This document shows positions 8,637 to 17,346 of a stretch of 64,000 nucleotides of DNA, one piece after another. Origin of the DNA: Schaedlerella arabinosiphila. Its GTDB lineage: Bacteria > Bacillota > Clostridia > Lachnospirales > Lachnospiraceae. How positions within the stretch are numbered: position 1 is the first letter of the stretch; the number at the start of each line of letters is the position of its first letter. The position numbers and the translations under genes are program-made. Under the pieces are notes generated by a model. It was not told the DNA's origin. It saw only the letters and a list, made by a program, of their open reading frames with translations, and did no database searches. Location: the NCBI RefSeq assembly GCF_003885045.1, contig NZ_RHJS01000002.1, positions 1,178,001 to 1,242,000 on the forward strand. Direction: 5' to 3'.

Positions 8637-9971
8637 ATGGAAAATCAAACTTTATACGAAAAGCCGGTCACATTGAAGCATATTCTGAAATTTGCCGTCC
8701 CCACCATAGCCATGACGGTATTTATGTCCTTCTACACCATGGTTGACGGCCTGTTTGTGTCCAACCTGATCGGTACAAACGCGCTCTCTGCGATTAACCT
8801 GACGGCGCCGGTCATCCAGGTTGTGACCGCCGTTTCCACCATGCTGGCCACCGGAGGCAGCGCGGTGATCATGAAAAAAATGGGAGAGCAGAAGGTCTCG
8901 GAGGCAAGGGAGGACTTTACCTTTTTGATCCTGGTCAACGCGGCGGTGGGATTTGTGATGTGCGCTCTGGGCTATCTGGCGATGGGGCCGGTATTTGCGG
9001 GGATGAATCTGTCTGCGGAGGTGGCCGGATACTGTGTGGAATACTTGAGCCGGTATCTGCTGTTTACGGTTCCGATCCTGCTGATGAATAACTTTACCCT
9101 TTACATGATCGCCAGCGAAAAGGCAACGCTTTCACTGGTATGCTCCGTGACGGGGGGCGTTTTGAATATGGTGCTGGACTATGTATTTATAGGGATGCTG
9201 GATATGGGGATCGGCGGCGCGGCCGTGGCGACAGGGATGGGATACTCTGTGACAGCGGTTGTGGGACTGTTCGTGTTCAGCCGGAAAACAAGCCTTCTCC
9301 ATTTCCGCAAACCGGTGCCGCGTATCAAGGTGCTTGTAAACGCGGCGTCAAACGGATGCTCGGAGATGGCCACAGCACTTGTTACCGGGATCATCACGAT
9401 GATGTTCAACTGGACGATGCTGAGATATGTGGGGGAAAACGGCGTGGCGGCGGTGACGATCATCATGTATGTGCTGATGTTTGTCAGTTCCCTGTATACC
9501 GGATATTCCTACGGGGTGGCGCCCATGATCAGCTATTATCACGGGGAAGAAAACCACGGAAAACTGAAAACGTTGATCCGGATCAGCCTGAAAGTGATCG
9601 CCTGCATTTCCGTCCTGTCACTGGCTGCATCCTTTGCACTGACAAAACCGCTGGTATCCGTGTTCGCAAGGCCGGATAATCCGGTCTATGACCTGGCCGT
9701 GACAGGAAACCGGATCTGCACCATAGCGCTTATGTTTATCGGATTTAATATTTTTGCAAGCGGGATGTTCACCGCACTGTCTAACGGAGTGGTGTCGGCG
9801 GTTCTGGCATTTTCTCGATCCTTTGTATTCATGCTGGTCACCATGCTGGTGCTTCCGCTGTTTCTGGGGGTCAGCGGAATCTGGCTGGCCACGCCTGCGG
9901 CGGAGCTGATGGCGCTGGTGCTGTCGGCGGGGATGTTCTGGAAGCATAGGAAAACGTATGGCTACCTTTGA
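8637..9971 (+). CDS. MATE-family efflux transporter
   Basis: A 444-residue inner-membrane transporter with about 12 hydrophobic segments in two homologous halves, typical of MATE cation/drug antiporters. The N-terminus LKHILKFAVPTIAMTVFMSFYTMVDGLF is cytosolic helix followed by TM1, with the family's MVDGLFVS segment. AGCAAGGAG about 12 nt upstream supports the start. Expression is probably controlled by the divergent MerR protein through the dyad at 8572-8594. Its last 10 bases overlap the convergent repair gene at 9962. Substrate (drug or cationic metabolite) unknown. Confidence 0.92.
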   Translation: MENQTLYEKPVTLKHILKFAVPTIAMTVFMSFYTMVDGLFVSNLIGTNALSAINLTAPVIQVVTAVSTMLATGGSAVIMKKMGEQKVSEAREDFTFLILVNAAVGFVMCALGYLAMGPVFAGMNLSAEVAGYCVEYLSRYLLFTVPILLMNNFTLYMIASEKATLSLVCSVTGGVLNMVLDYVFIGMLDMGIGGAAVATGMGYSVTAVVGLFVFSRKTSLLHFRKPVPRIKVLVNAASNGCSEMATALVTGIITMMFNWTMLRYVGENGVAAVTIIMYVLMFVSSLYTGYSYGVAPMISYYHGEENHGKLKTLIRISLKVIACISVLSLAASFALTKPLVSVFARPDNPVYDLAVTGNRICTIALMFIGFNIFASGMFTALSNGVVSAVLAFSRSFVFMLVTMLVLPLFLGVSGIWLATPAAELMALVLSAGMFWKHRKTYGYL

Positions 9972-10468
9972 ACAATCTCTGCGTTTTCCATAGTAAGCAG
10001 ATGCAGCTTTTTCTCAATCCCGCCGGCGTAGCCTGTCAGGCTTCCGTCTGTTCCCACCACCCGGTGGCAGGGAATGATCAGTGAAATGGGGTTGTGCCCC
10101 ACCGCGCCTCCCACCGCCTGGGCAGACATGTGAGGAAGCCCCATCTGTTTTGCGATGCGGTCCGCAATCCCGCCGTATGTCAGAGTCTGCCCGAATGGAA
10201 TCGTAAGCAATAGTTCCCATACGGCTTTGCGGAAAGGCGTTGTCTCCATTTTCAGCAGCGGCGTGAAATCCGGAGCCTTGCCGCTGAAATAGATGTCAAG
10301 CCATTTCCTGGTTTCTTCAAACACAGGGAGGGGCTGTTCCTCATATTCTTTTGGCAGCGTACTGCCGAAATACTTCTGGCCGTCAAACCATAGTCCTGTG
10401 AGTTCGTTTCCGCTGCCGGAAATCGTAATACCGCCCAGGGGCGAATGATAATGATAAACAGATGTCAT
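9962..10468 (-). CDS. ogt: Methylated-DNA--protein-cysteine methyltransferase
   Basis: A 168-residue suicide repair protein that transfers alkyl groups from O6-alkylguanine (and O4-alkylthymine) to its own cysteine. The active-site motif IIPCHRVVG places Cys134, and the helix-turn-helix/arginine-finger region (TYGGIADRIAK, MSAQAVGGAVGHNP) precedes it. The start is ATG 10468, preceded by GAGGT 8 nt upstream; a longer version from 10540 has no ribosome site. Single-domain, without the Ada regulatory domain. It converges on the MATE gene with a 10-nt overlap. The symbol ogt is used for the general type. Confidence 0.93.
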   Translation of the reverse strand: MTSVYHYHSPLGGITISGSGNELTGLWFDGQKYFGSTLPKEYEEQPLPVFEETRKWLDIYFSGKAPDFTPLLKMETTPFRKAVWELLLTIPFGQTLTYGGIADRIAKQMGLPHMSAQAVGGAVGHNPISLIIPCHRVVGTDGSLTGYAGGIEKKLHLLTMENAEIVQR

Positions 10469-10598
10469 GATATCGTACCTCAAAATATGTGTTATTTGCT
10501 TTGTTCGCTTGTTATTTGGTTCATACTGCAATAGTATCATATCTTTTCTGCGAGTGCTATCTGTTTTTCAATGGGATATGATCGGGAGGCAAGGTATG

Positions 10599-10656
10599 GT
10601 TACTGTTCACACGGCGTCGTGCACCCTGCTGCACGGCGTCCAGCCAATAAAGTAAC
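10599..10656. repeat. REP-like palindromic element B
   Basis: 58 bp from GTTACTGTTCAC to AGTAAC, ending in mutually inverted GTTAC/GTAAC. The centre is an imperfect stem (GGCGTCGTGCA pairing with TGCACGGCGTC) around a short loop. Same layout as element A at 5109. It lies exactly at the point where the following ATPase gene has lost its 5' part. Confidence 0.6.
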
Positions 10657-10660
10657 ATTT

Positions 10661-11761
10661 GCCATAATATCCAGCTTTGAATTAGAAATTTTATTAAATA
10701 ATAAATACTATGCTTATGGGTTTGAGGTGATTTTAAACCAAAGCCGATTTATATCAGAATGGTTAGTAGAGTTAACATCGGATAATAGGGAAAAATTAAT
10801 TTTCAGCCGTGATATCAACAAAGGGACTTATGAACTTGGCGGAGAAGTAAAGGCAAAAGGATTAATAGAAAAATTGAATGTTTATGCAGAGGATATACAG
10901 GAGGATGGCAGTGCATTATTTTTATCAGTTATGAATCAAAATAAGAAGACTTTGTATCAACAGTTTAAGCAGGCCGTCATATTTCAGGATGTATATATGT
11001 GGATAAAAAATAATTTGGATATTAATTATCCAAACAGACCTATTTCCGATTACTCCTACATGGCGGAAACAGAAAATGTAGAAAAAATCTGTAGAATTAT
11101 AGCAGCGTTCGGGACAGGGATTACAGATTTTCAGATGGTGGAAGTTCCTGTTGAGAAGGTATTAGGACATTTACCAAAGAAGATTCAAGAGGACTTGCTT
11201 GCGGATATTGAAAAGAAAATGGTGGAGATGAAGGAGGATATGGATTTAGGTGGATTTGGATTTGTAATGCGAAGTTACAGAAATTTTTTCATGATCAACA
11301 TTGATAAGGAAGAAAACATTATTTGCAAAACAATTAAATTTTCACATGAAAAAAAGAATGTTTTGTTTGAATTGTCAGAGGAATCGGATGGTACTGTAAG
11401 ACTTTTAGATTTATTAGAAGTGCTGTTATCAGGTAAAAGCAAAACATATATCATTGATGAACTGGATCGATGTCTGCATCCCAGTCTGACATATAAATTT
11501 GTCGAAACATTTTTAGAACTGGCATCCGAGAAAAATATTCAATTAATTGTAACAACTCATGAATCACGCTTATTAGATTTTGATTTGCTGCGCCGTGATG
11601 AAATTTGGTTTGTAAATAAAAGGAAATCCGGAGAAACCGATATTTATTCTTTAGAGGAATACAATGCCAGATTTGATCAGAAAATTGATAAAGCTTATTT
11701 GGAAGGACGTTATGGAGGTGTTCCGGTTTTCAATACTATATTTCCGATTCGAGAGGTATAG
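10661..11761 (+). pseudogene. 5'-truncated AAA ATPase, AbiLi/RloA-like
   Basis: C-terminal three quarters of an OLD/AAA15-type ATPase as found in AbiL-like abortive-infection pairs. The reading frame is open from 10571 to 11761, but homology-like sequence only begins at about 10661, right after a REP-like element, and no Walker A (GxxGxGKS) exists. The Walker B region is intact (TYIIDELDRCLHPSL) and so is the following switch (LIVTTHESRLLDFD). Without Walker A it should not bind ATP, so the gene is probably dead. It is markedly more AT-rich than its neighbours, suggesting acquisition. It ends 2 nt before the RloB-like gene. Confidence 0.72.
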
Positions 11762-11763
11762 GG

Positions 11764-12372
11764 ATGAGAGAGAAAAGAACATTTGCAGAGCGGACACAGG
11801 TATTCGCGTCGGATAAAACTCTAAAAAAGTATTTCCTCGTATACGAAGGTTCTGAAACAGAAGCGATCTATTTTGATGCAGTTAGTTCCCTGCGTGAAAA
11901 AATGAAGATAAACCCATTGATTGAGATTATTCCAATTATTAGAAGCTATAGTGAAGACGGATGGAGTAATCCAAAAAAAATATTGGATCGGGTTATTGAA
12001 AACTTGGAAGAAAGCAGAAATAATCAGTATCAGTATGTAATTGATAAGTGTGAAGAAATGGGATTTGGGTTATATGTCACAAACCCATGTTTTGAATTTT
12101 GGCTGTTGTTACATTTTGATGGAGTATTTGAACTGGATAGAGAAAAGTTGTTGAAAAATCCAAAAGTGACAGCAAAAAGAAGGTATGTAGAACAAGAACT
12201 TCGAAGACTTTGGCCAGGGTATAAAAAGAGCTCCTATAAGGCAGAGAAATTATTGAAGGACATCGATAAGGCTATTAGTAATGAAAAGGAATTTTGTGAA
12301 GATGTTGCAGAGTTAGAAAATTGTGTAGGCAGCAATATAGGAAAGCTGATCACTGATATGCGAACACAATGA
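11764..12372 (+). CDS. RloB-domain protein (AbiLii-like defence partner)
   Basis: A 202-residue RloB/TOPRIM-like protein, the usual second component of AbiL-type phage-defence pairs with the ATPase just upstream. Seen: KKYFLVYEGSETEAIYF at residues 19-35 (the family's EGxxTE start) and TNPCFEFWLLLHFD at about residues 107-120. Between them the expected acidic 'DRD' strand is not evident; ILDRVIENLEESRNNQYQYVIDK may reflect an internal deletion. It starts 2 nt after the ATPase stop, and the overlapping GGTATAGGG is a weak ribosome site. AT-rich like its partner. With a truncated ATPase beside it, the pair is probably not functional. Confidence 0.7.
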   Translation: MREKRTFAERTQVFASDKTLKKYFLVYEGSETEAIYFDAVSSLREKMKINPLIEIIPIIRSYSEDGWSNPKKILDRVIENLEESRNNQYQYVIDKCEEMGFGLYVTNPCFEFWLLLHFDGVFELDREKLLKNPKVTAKRRYVEQELRRLWPGYKKSSYKAEKLLKDIDKAISNEKEFCEDVAELENCVGSNIGKLITDMRTQ

Positions 12373-12446
12373 AGGTGCCGTAAAAGAGAACTGGAATACC
12401 CGGTAGACGATGCATCCTATGATGCCTTAAAATAAAACAAGTCATA

Positions 12447-12482
12447 AAAGGTCTGCCGGGAAATCCCGCTGTTTCCCGGCAG
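12447..12482 (-). terminator. Terminator of the GH120 gene
   Basis: Perfect 11-bp stem CTGCCGGGAAA / TTTCCCGGCAG (12453-12463 and 12472-12482, 8-nt loop), followed on the minus strand by CCTTTTATG. It lies just beyond the stop codon of the beta-xylosidase. Confidence 0.7.
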
Positions 12483-12495
12483 CCACAGTTACAGA

Positions 12496-14499
12496 TCAGG
12501 CAAGCGCATCTTTCGTACCCCTGCCGGCAAACGGCCCGGCGATCGGTACAACGCCCCGTTTATTTCCAAAGTAATCATATGCAAACACAATCGGCGTCTC
12601 GTCAGGCTCTTCGAACTTCTGCTCCGGTTCAAATGCCTCCCCCAGCGTTTCCGTGCTGACAAAGGGAATCTCAAATTCCGGGAGATGCTCGTACAGGTTG
12701 GTTTCCAGACGGTATCCGCCGTTTTCCTCCTTCAGAGATACCGTGACGTGATGCTCCCTGTCAACCCGGTAATTTTCCTCACAGCCGCAGGGCTGCGCAC
12801 CGTTGAAATACACATTTCCCCCTGTATACACCGGAAGATGGTCATAGTAGATATCCTTTCCCCAGTGATCCACCGCAGATTCCGGCGTGAATCTGGAAAA
12901 ATACTCCTCCGCCGTGGGATAGCCGTCATAAGGTCTGGTGCCGCACACAAACTGACACATTGCGGCCATGCCGCTGTTTTCTGCATATACGGCCAGATCC
13001 TGCCGGATCTCCTTCTGTACGAAGATATTATTGTAAAACCGGGCGTCCCCGTGAAGGATGGTCATAAACCCGGCTACTTCTGTGCGGTGGGGCACATGGT
13101 AGGGCGTGTAGCGCGGTGTGGGAAGGCGTCGTCCCCCGTTGTCCGTCCCCTGTCCCACCCAGGTAAAGGAGCCGGTGATCAGGTTGTGGACAAACGCGAT
13201 CCCCTGGGTGCTGATGCGGGCGGCGCAGTCGGAGAGCAGCAGGTTGTTGTCGATGAGGGTGGGGCCGTGGGACACTTCGATGAAAATGTCCTCCCCAAGG
13301 GCAAGCCCGTCTGCAATCTCTGTGCCCTTCGGCGGTACATTGTCGTGGAACAGATTCTGTGTGACCCGGGTGCCCTGTGCCTGCCAGTCCAGCCAAAGCC
13401 CCCGTGTGCAGTGGTGGAAATGGTTGCGGCGGATGGTCACGTCAATGGCCGCGTGCATTTTGATGCCGCCGATCTCGGCTCCGGCAAGGTTCTGCTTGTT
13501 GTTGATATGGTGGATATGGTTGTCCTCGATCACAGAGAACACGCCCCCCAGATGCCCCACGATCCCGGTCTGTCCGCAGTCATGGATATTGCAGCGGCGC
13601 ACAATATGGGAGCCGATCCGTTCCTTCGTCCAGCCTTCCCTCTGAGCCTGGCAGATGGCGTCCCGTTCGGTCTGGGTGCCGTCCTTGTAAAGCCGGGTAG
13701 TCCATTTGTTTTCATTTTCCGGCTGCAGATATTTTCCCAGAGAAATGCCGGAGCACTTGGAATGGGAGATCTCACAGTCCTCGATGATCCAGCCCTTTGA
13801 CCAGTGAGGGCCGACCATGCCCTCCTGATAAGCGGTGGGCGGAGCCCAGGTGGTGGCGGCCTGCTTTACTACAAATCCGGACAGGGTGATGTATCCCACT
13901 CCGGTCTGATCCGGGTAAAAGCAATTGCGGCGTACATTGATCTCCACATTCTCCGCATTGGGATCTGCGCCCTGGAAATTGGCATAGATTACGGTGTGGT
14001 CTCCGTCCTGCTCTGTATACCATTTGTAGATTGTAAAATCCGGGTCCCAGGAACTGAGATATTTGGAAGGATGCGTTACCTCCTCCAGAGAAGCGGCCTC
14101 ATACAGGGATTTTCCGTTTAAGTAGACTTCCCCGGTATGGGCAGGTGTGACCGCATTGTACCAGTCTCCCCGGATCACGGTGGTGTAGGGATTGTAGTTT
14201 CCAAACAGGCCGTTTGGAATCCGGGCCGTCCACACATGTCCCTCATAAGGCGTCCAGTGTTTGACAGGCTCGGCTCCGGTGATGACTGCCCCCAGAGGAA
14301 TTTCGCTGCGGTATACGATCCGATGATTTTCGTCGGTGCCGCCGCAGAACGGATTCACATATTCGCGGTAGATTCCGGGAGCAACGATCACTTCATCTCC
14401 CGGGCGTGCGATTTTGGCAGCTTGGCTGATCGTAGGGAAAGGGTTTTCCTTCGTGCCGCTTCCTCGATGGGAAGCATTTGCAGATACATAATAAATCAT
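12496..14499 (-). CDS. Beta-xylosidase, GH120 family (right-handed beta-helix)
   Basis: A 667-residue intracellular glycosidase matching GH120, whose reference member is XylC of Thermoanaerobacterium saccharolyticum, as I recall its sequence. Shared stretches include IYANFQGADPN, EINVRRNCFYP, WAPPTAYQ and GPHWSKGWIIEDC. Catalytic residues by analogy: Asp371 in GLWLDW (nucleophile) and Glu408 in FIEVSHGP (acid/base). About 14 extra residues (around PPKGTEIADGLALG) lie between them relative to XylC. ATG 14499 is chosen over TTG 14508 because GGAGG ends 9 nt upstream of the ATG. It stands alone with its own terminator and no adjacent regulator on its strand. It likely trims xylose from imported xylo-oligosaccharides or xylosides. 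Confidence 0.9.
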   Translation of the reverse strand: MIYYVSANASHRGSGTKENPFPTISQAAKIARPGDEVIVAPGIYREYVNPFCGGTDENHRIVYRSEIPLGAVITGAEPVKHWTPYEGHVWTARIPNGLFGNYNPYTTVIRGDWYNAVTPAHTGEVYLNGKSLYEAASLEEVTHPSKYLSSWDPDFTIYKWYTEQDGDHTVIYANFQGADPNAENVEINVRRNCFYPDQTGVGYITLSGFVVKQAATTWAPPTAYQEGMVGPHWSKGWIIEDCEISHSKCSGISLGKYLQPENENKWTTRLYKDGTQTERDAICQAQREGWTKERIGSHIVRRCNIHDCGQTGIVGHLGGVFSVIEDNHIHHINNKQNLAGAEIGGIKMHAAIDVTIRRNHFHHCTRGLWLDWQAQGTRVTQNLFHDNVPPKGTEIADGLALGEDIFIEVSHGPTLIDNNLLLSDCAARISTQGIAFVHNLITGSFTWVGQGTDNGGRRLPTPRYTPYHVPHRTEVAGFMTILHGDARFYNNIFVQKEIRQDLAVYAENSGMAAMCQFVCGTRPYDGYPTAEEYFSRFTPESAVDHWGKDIYYDHLPVYTGGNVYFNGAQPCGCEENYRVDREHHVTVSLKEENGGYRLETNLYEHLPEFEIPFVSTETLGEAFEPEQKFEEPDETPIVFAYDYFGNKRGVVPIAGPFAGRGTKDALA

Positions 14500-14584
14500 A
14501 GATGACAACCTCCTGTCTTTGGTTTATAATATATCATGATACTGCAAAGAACGATTGTTTTAAATAAGGATACAGACAAAAAAT

Positions 14585-14598
14585 ATAAAGATTCTGCC
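14585..14598. repeat. 14-bp direct repeat, left copy
   Basis: ATAAAGATTCTGCC, repeated exactly at 15300-15313. The two copies bracket the broken PIN-domain module and lie 715 bp apart. Confidence 0.6.
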
Positions 14599-14612
14599 GG
14601 AAAAGCTGTTGA

Positions 14613-15035
14613 TATAACCGCCCCTATGATGATCAATCACAAATGAGGATTCATTTAGAAACAGAAGCAAAACTTCATATCCAGGATATGGTAAGGAGAG
14701 GGGATCTGGAATTGGTTGCTTCTTTTGCTCTGACTTATGAAAATGCAAAAAATCGATTTGCGCATAAAAGAGAAGCTATTTCGAAATATATGGAAGCCAA
14801 TGCATCATATTATGTTGGAAAGGAAAAGGATAAAGAAGTAGCAAAAATTGCGGAAAACATAAAGTTGACAGGAATTAAGGACATGGATGCATTTCATATT
14901 GCATGTGCAATTTTTTCGGAAAGCGATTTTTTTATTACCACAGATGACAGGGTCTTAAAATATAAGTCTGAAAAAATAGAAATCGTGACTCCGGGAGAGT
15001 TTATCAGACGGATGGAGGAGAAAGATGATGAGTAA
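14613..15035 (+). pseudogene. PIN-domain nuclease (VapC-like), start lost
   Basis: PIN-fold ribonuclease fragment. From ATG 14643 the frame encodes 130 residues, but conserved family sequence continues upstream in frame (YNRPYDDQSQ from 14613) until a TGA at 14610-14612, so the usual N-terminus with the first catalytic Asp (xDTSVxNRP) is missing or frameshifted. Later acidic positions remain: TYENAKN, DMDAFHIACA and FFITTDDRVL. The expected fold lacks part of its metal site, so nuclease activity is doubtful. It overlaps the next small gene by 11 nt. AT-rich relative to neighbours and bracketed by a 14-bp direct repeat. Confidence 0.7.
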
Positions 15036-15276
15036 TGCGGTTGAAATTATGGATACAGGCTTTGCTTGCTTAGTAGAGAAATTAGGCGTTGTAAATGCAG
15101 AACGTTTTATTGCAATGATCAAAAGAGAAAGCTTTGATTATACAATTTGGAGAAAAGAATATTTCAAAAACATGAATATGGAAGAAATCAGAGAGGAAGC
15201 AGCTGCTTACGATGAGTCCCATCCGTTTAAAGGAAAAGCTGTCAGACTTCAAAATCTACTTTATGACATTTTTTAA
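15025..15276 (+). CDS. Small protein partnered with the PIN-domain gene
   Basis: An 83-residue protein that I cannot assign to a named family. It is mixed-charge and helical in appearance (VEKLGVVNAERFIAMIKRE, FDYTIWRKEYF, MEEIREEAAAYDES) with no membrane segment. It starts inside the end of the PIN gene (11-nt overlap, AGGAGAAAG just upstream), so the two are translated together. By position it could be an antitoxin or accessory subunit, but no DNA-binding fold is obvious. It remains intact although its partner looks broken. Confidence 0.55.
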   Translation: MMSNAVEIMDTGFACLVEKLGVVNAERFIAMIKRESFDYTIWRKEYFKNMNMEEIREEAAAYDESHPFKGKAVRLQNLLYDIF

Positions 15277-15299
15277 GGAAGGCTCAGCCAGCAAAAGAG

Positions 15300-15313
15300 A
15301 TAAAGATTCTGCC
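15300..15313. repeat. 14-bp direct repeat, right copy
   Basis: Second exact copy of ATAAAGATTCTGCC (first at 14585-14598), 24 nt after the small PIN-partner gene. Confidence 0.6.
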
Positions 15314-15350
15314 ACCCAAAACGCATACTGCAGAGTCTGAGAGAGGAACA

Positions 15351-16256
15351 ATGGAAGAGACGTCAAAATTCCAGATTGACAAAACAAAAAAAGAAAGGAT
15401 CATCTACCAGAACCAGCTGCTGCACTATGGACTGTACATGCCGGAACCGGAAAAATGCTACTGGACGGACATTCCGTGGCACTGGCATGATGAGTTTGAA
15501 TTTGGCTATATCGTGAGCGGCTCGATCCTGTATAAGACGAACCATCATGAGTACACCCTCCGCAGAGGAGACGGCATCTTTATCAATTCCGGTACGCTGC
15601 ATTCACTGCATCGGCAGGAGACGGCGGAAGAGATGGCGCTGTGTTCCCAGTTTTTTGACCGGTCTTTCCTGGCAGGCAGTTCCGGCAGCATATACGACCT
15701 GAAATACATGATGCCCGTGCAGGAACGAAAGCGATTGGATGCCAGGCCCCTGTATCAGGGAAATCCATCAGATGCGGTATTTTTGGAGAGACTGCAGGAG
15801 GGCATCCGGCTCAGTCAGGAAAAGGCACCTTTTTTCGAATTGCGTGTCAGAAGCCTTTTTTCCGAACTTTGGGAGACGGTGTATTCCTGGGCAATGGAAG
15901 GCAGAGAAGAAGACAGTGCATTTGATTCGGAAGAGGATGCAAGGATCAAGAAAATGCTCTCCCTGATCCGGGAGAATTACAGTGAAAAAATAACCGCGGC
16001 CATGCTGGCAGACGCGGTGCACATCAGCGAGCGGGAATGCTACCGTGTCTTTCGGAAAATACTGGGCATCACGCCCGGGGAATTTCTGGTCTCGATACGT
16101 CTGCAGAAGGCCCAGGAGCTTTTGTGGAATACGGATCAGAGTATCCTGGAGATCGCCCTGGAGACCGGGTTTGGGACCGGCAGCTATTTCTGCAAGATTT
16201 TCAAAGAAAATCATCATATCACGCCGAACCAGTACCGGCGGCTGAAAAGAAAATAA
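15351..16256 (+). CDS. AraC-family regulator with N-terminal cupin
   Basis: A 301-residue transcription regulator. The N-terminal half is a cupin-like sugar-sensing domain (DIPWHWHDEFEFGYIVSGS, the HxHxxxE pattern at about residues 43-52). The C-terminal half has two helix-turn-helix motifs of AraC type (AAMLADAVHISERECYRVF and ILEIALETGFGTGSYFCKIF, then PNQYRR). GAGAGGAAC precedes the ATG. It is isolated: the PIN module lies upstream and a LysR gene converges downstream, so its target is not clear; the GH120 gene is the nearest sugar gene. Confidence 0.88.
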   Translation: MEETSKFQIDKTKKERIIYQNQLLHYGLYMPEPEKCYWTDIPWHWHDEFEFGYIVSGSILYKTNHHEYTLRRGDGIFINSGTLHSLHRQETAEEMALCSQFFDRSFLAGSSGSIYDLKYMMPVQERKRLDARPLYQGNPSDAVFLERLQEGIRLSQEKAPFFELRVRSLFSELWETVYSWAMEGREEDSAFDSEEDARIKKMLSLIRENYSEKITAAMLADAVHISERECYRVFRKILGITPGEFLVSIRLQKAQELLWNTDQSILEIALETGFGTGSYFCKIFKENHHITPNQYRRLKRK

Positions 16257-16313
16257 GAAACTGTCTCAAAGAAAAATGTTTGTGGTCATTTCAGAAAGAG
16301 GGGCATAAAAATC

Positions 16314-17189
16314 TCATACTGCCAACATTTTTTTGATATAGTTCACATAGATCCGCTCATTTTTGGTAAGATGATCCTGATATTCCAGTCCAAAGGTGTA
16401 GGAAATATCCGGTTCCAGGCGCCGGATGACGAGATTTTCATCCATTTGTGTTTTGGCAATGGCCTCATCCTGGATAAAGATTCCCATGCCCTCTTTTAAC
16501 AGATGCTTTACCCCTGTAGTGTTCCCCTGATACACGATATCTGGATGAATCTCCTCCTGCTGAAAGAAATGCAGCAGATATTGATAAGGAAAAGAGGTCT
16601 GCTCCGGAACCAGGAGAGGAACATTTCCCAGATGCCTGAGAGGGATACTTTCATATTCAGCAAGAAAATGGTCTTTGGGAATCAGGGCGGTCAGGCGGCT
16701 TTTGCCGGCAGGAATAAAATGGTTCTGCGCTTTTTCCCATGTTGAATATGCCATACTGATGATATGCAGCCGCCCCATTAGGAACTCGCGGCGGAGCTCC
16801 TTTAGAGACCCCTCAAAAATCTGAATCGGAATCCCCGGATATTCCCGCCGAAATCCCGATATAAGTTCTGTTGCCATAAACAGGTCAGGATTGTGCACCA
16901 CCCCAATGATTGTTCTGGCATCAGACCGTTTTTCAAAAGCAATTCTAGCTGCCTCGGCTTTACGGACATTTTCTGAAATCTGACGTGCATAGGGCAGGTA
17001 AATCTGTCCATACTCAGAGATCTCTACATTGCGGGTCGTGCGGATAAACAGCGGATGTCCCAGTTCTCGTTCCATAGATTGAATATGTTTGGAAAGAGCT
17101 GCCTGGGACATATGAAGCTGATAGGAAGCTGCACTGAAACTTTTTGTATCAGCAAGCACGACAAATTCTAAAACATAAGAAATATCCAT
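16314..17189 (-). CDS. LysR-family transcriptional regulator
   Basis: A 291-residue regulator with an N-terminal winged helix (FVVLADTKSFSAASYQLHMS, ALSKHIQSMERELG) and a C-terminal periplasmic-binding-like effector domain with the usual turn KEGMGIFIQDE. GGGAGG precedes ATG 17189. It is divergent from the flavoprotein-hypA-hypB group, and the shared upstream region holds LysR-type boxes, so it most likely controls that group. The effector is unknown. Confidence 0.88.
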   Translation of the reverse strand: MDISYVLEFVVLADTKSFSAASYQLHMSQAALSKHIQSMERELGHPLFIRTTRNVEISEYGQIYLPYARQISENVRKAEAARIAFEKRSDARTIIGVVHNPDLFMATELISGFRREYPGIPIQIFEGSLKELRREFLMGRLHIISMAYSTWEKAQNHFIPAGKSRLTALIPKDHFLAEYESIPLRHLGNVPLLVPEQTSFPYQYLLHFFQQEEIHPDIVYQGNTTGVKHLLKEGMGIFIQDEAIAKTQMDENLVIRRLEPDISYTFGLEYQDHLTKNERIYVNYIKKMLAV

Positions 17190-17221
17190 AGATAATCCTC
17201 CCTTCTGTATCTATATTATTT

Positions 17222-17256
17222 ATTCCAAAATCGAATAAGTCAAGACCTAAATCGAA
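17222..17256. promoter_or_regulatory. Candidate LysR binding sites
   Basis: ATTC-N7-GAAT at 17222-17236 fits the T-N11-A LysR box. The octamer AAATCGAA occurs at 17228-17235 and again 21 bp on at 17249-17256, two helical turns apart. A TATAAT for the flavoprotein gene lies at 17291-17296 with a poor -35 box, as expected for an activator-dependent promoter. Confidence 0.5.
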
Positions 17257-17346
17257 ATAATAAGCAGACCTGTATCCATATAGTTAATGTTATAATTTCA
17301 TTATATTAATCCTGGGATGATGAAACAAACACGAGGAGGACAAAGT

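Noticed and set aside
12373-12435. Short peptide in frame after the RloB stop (KRELEYPVDDASYDALK)
   Set aside because: Looks protein-like and may be the tail of a lost gene, but it is too short and has no start or partner to support a call.
12685-13800. 371-residue plus-strand open frame
   Set aside because: It lies wholly inside the GH120 gene on the other strand, has no ribosome site and no family-like sequence; the GH120 motifs on the minus strand are decisive.
15025-15276. Calling the 83-residue PIN neighbour an antitoxin
   Set aside because: Gene order fits, but no ribbon-helix-helix, AbrB or HTH pattern is visible, so only 'partner' is supported.
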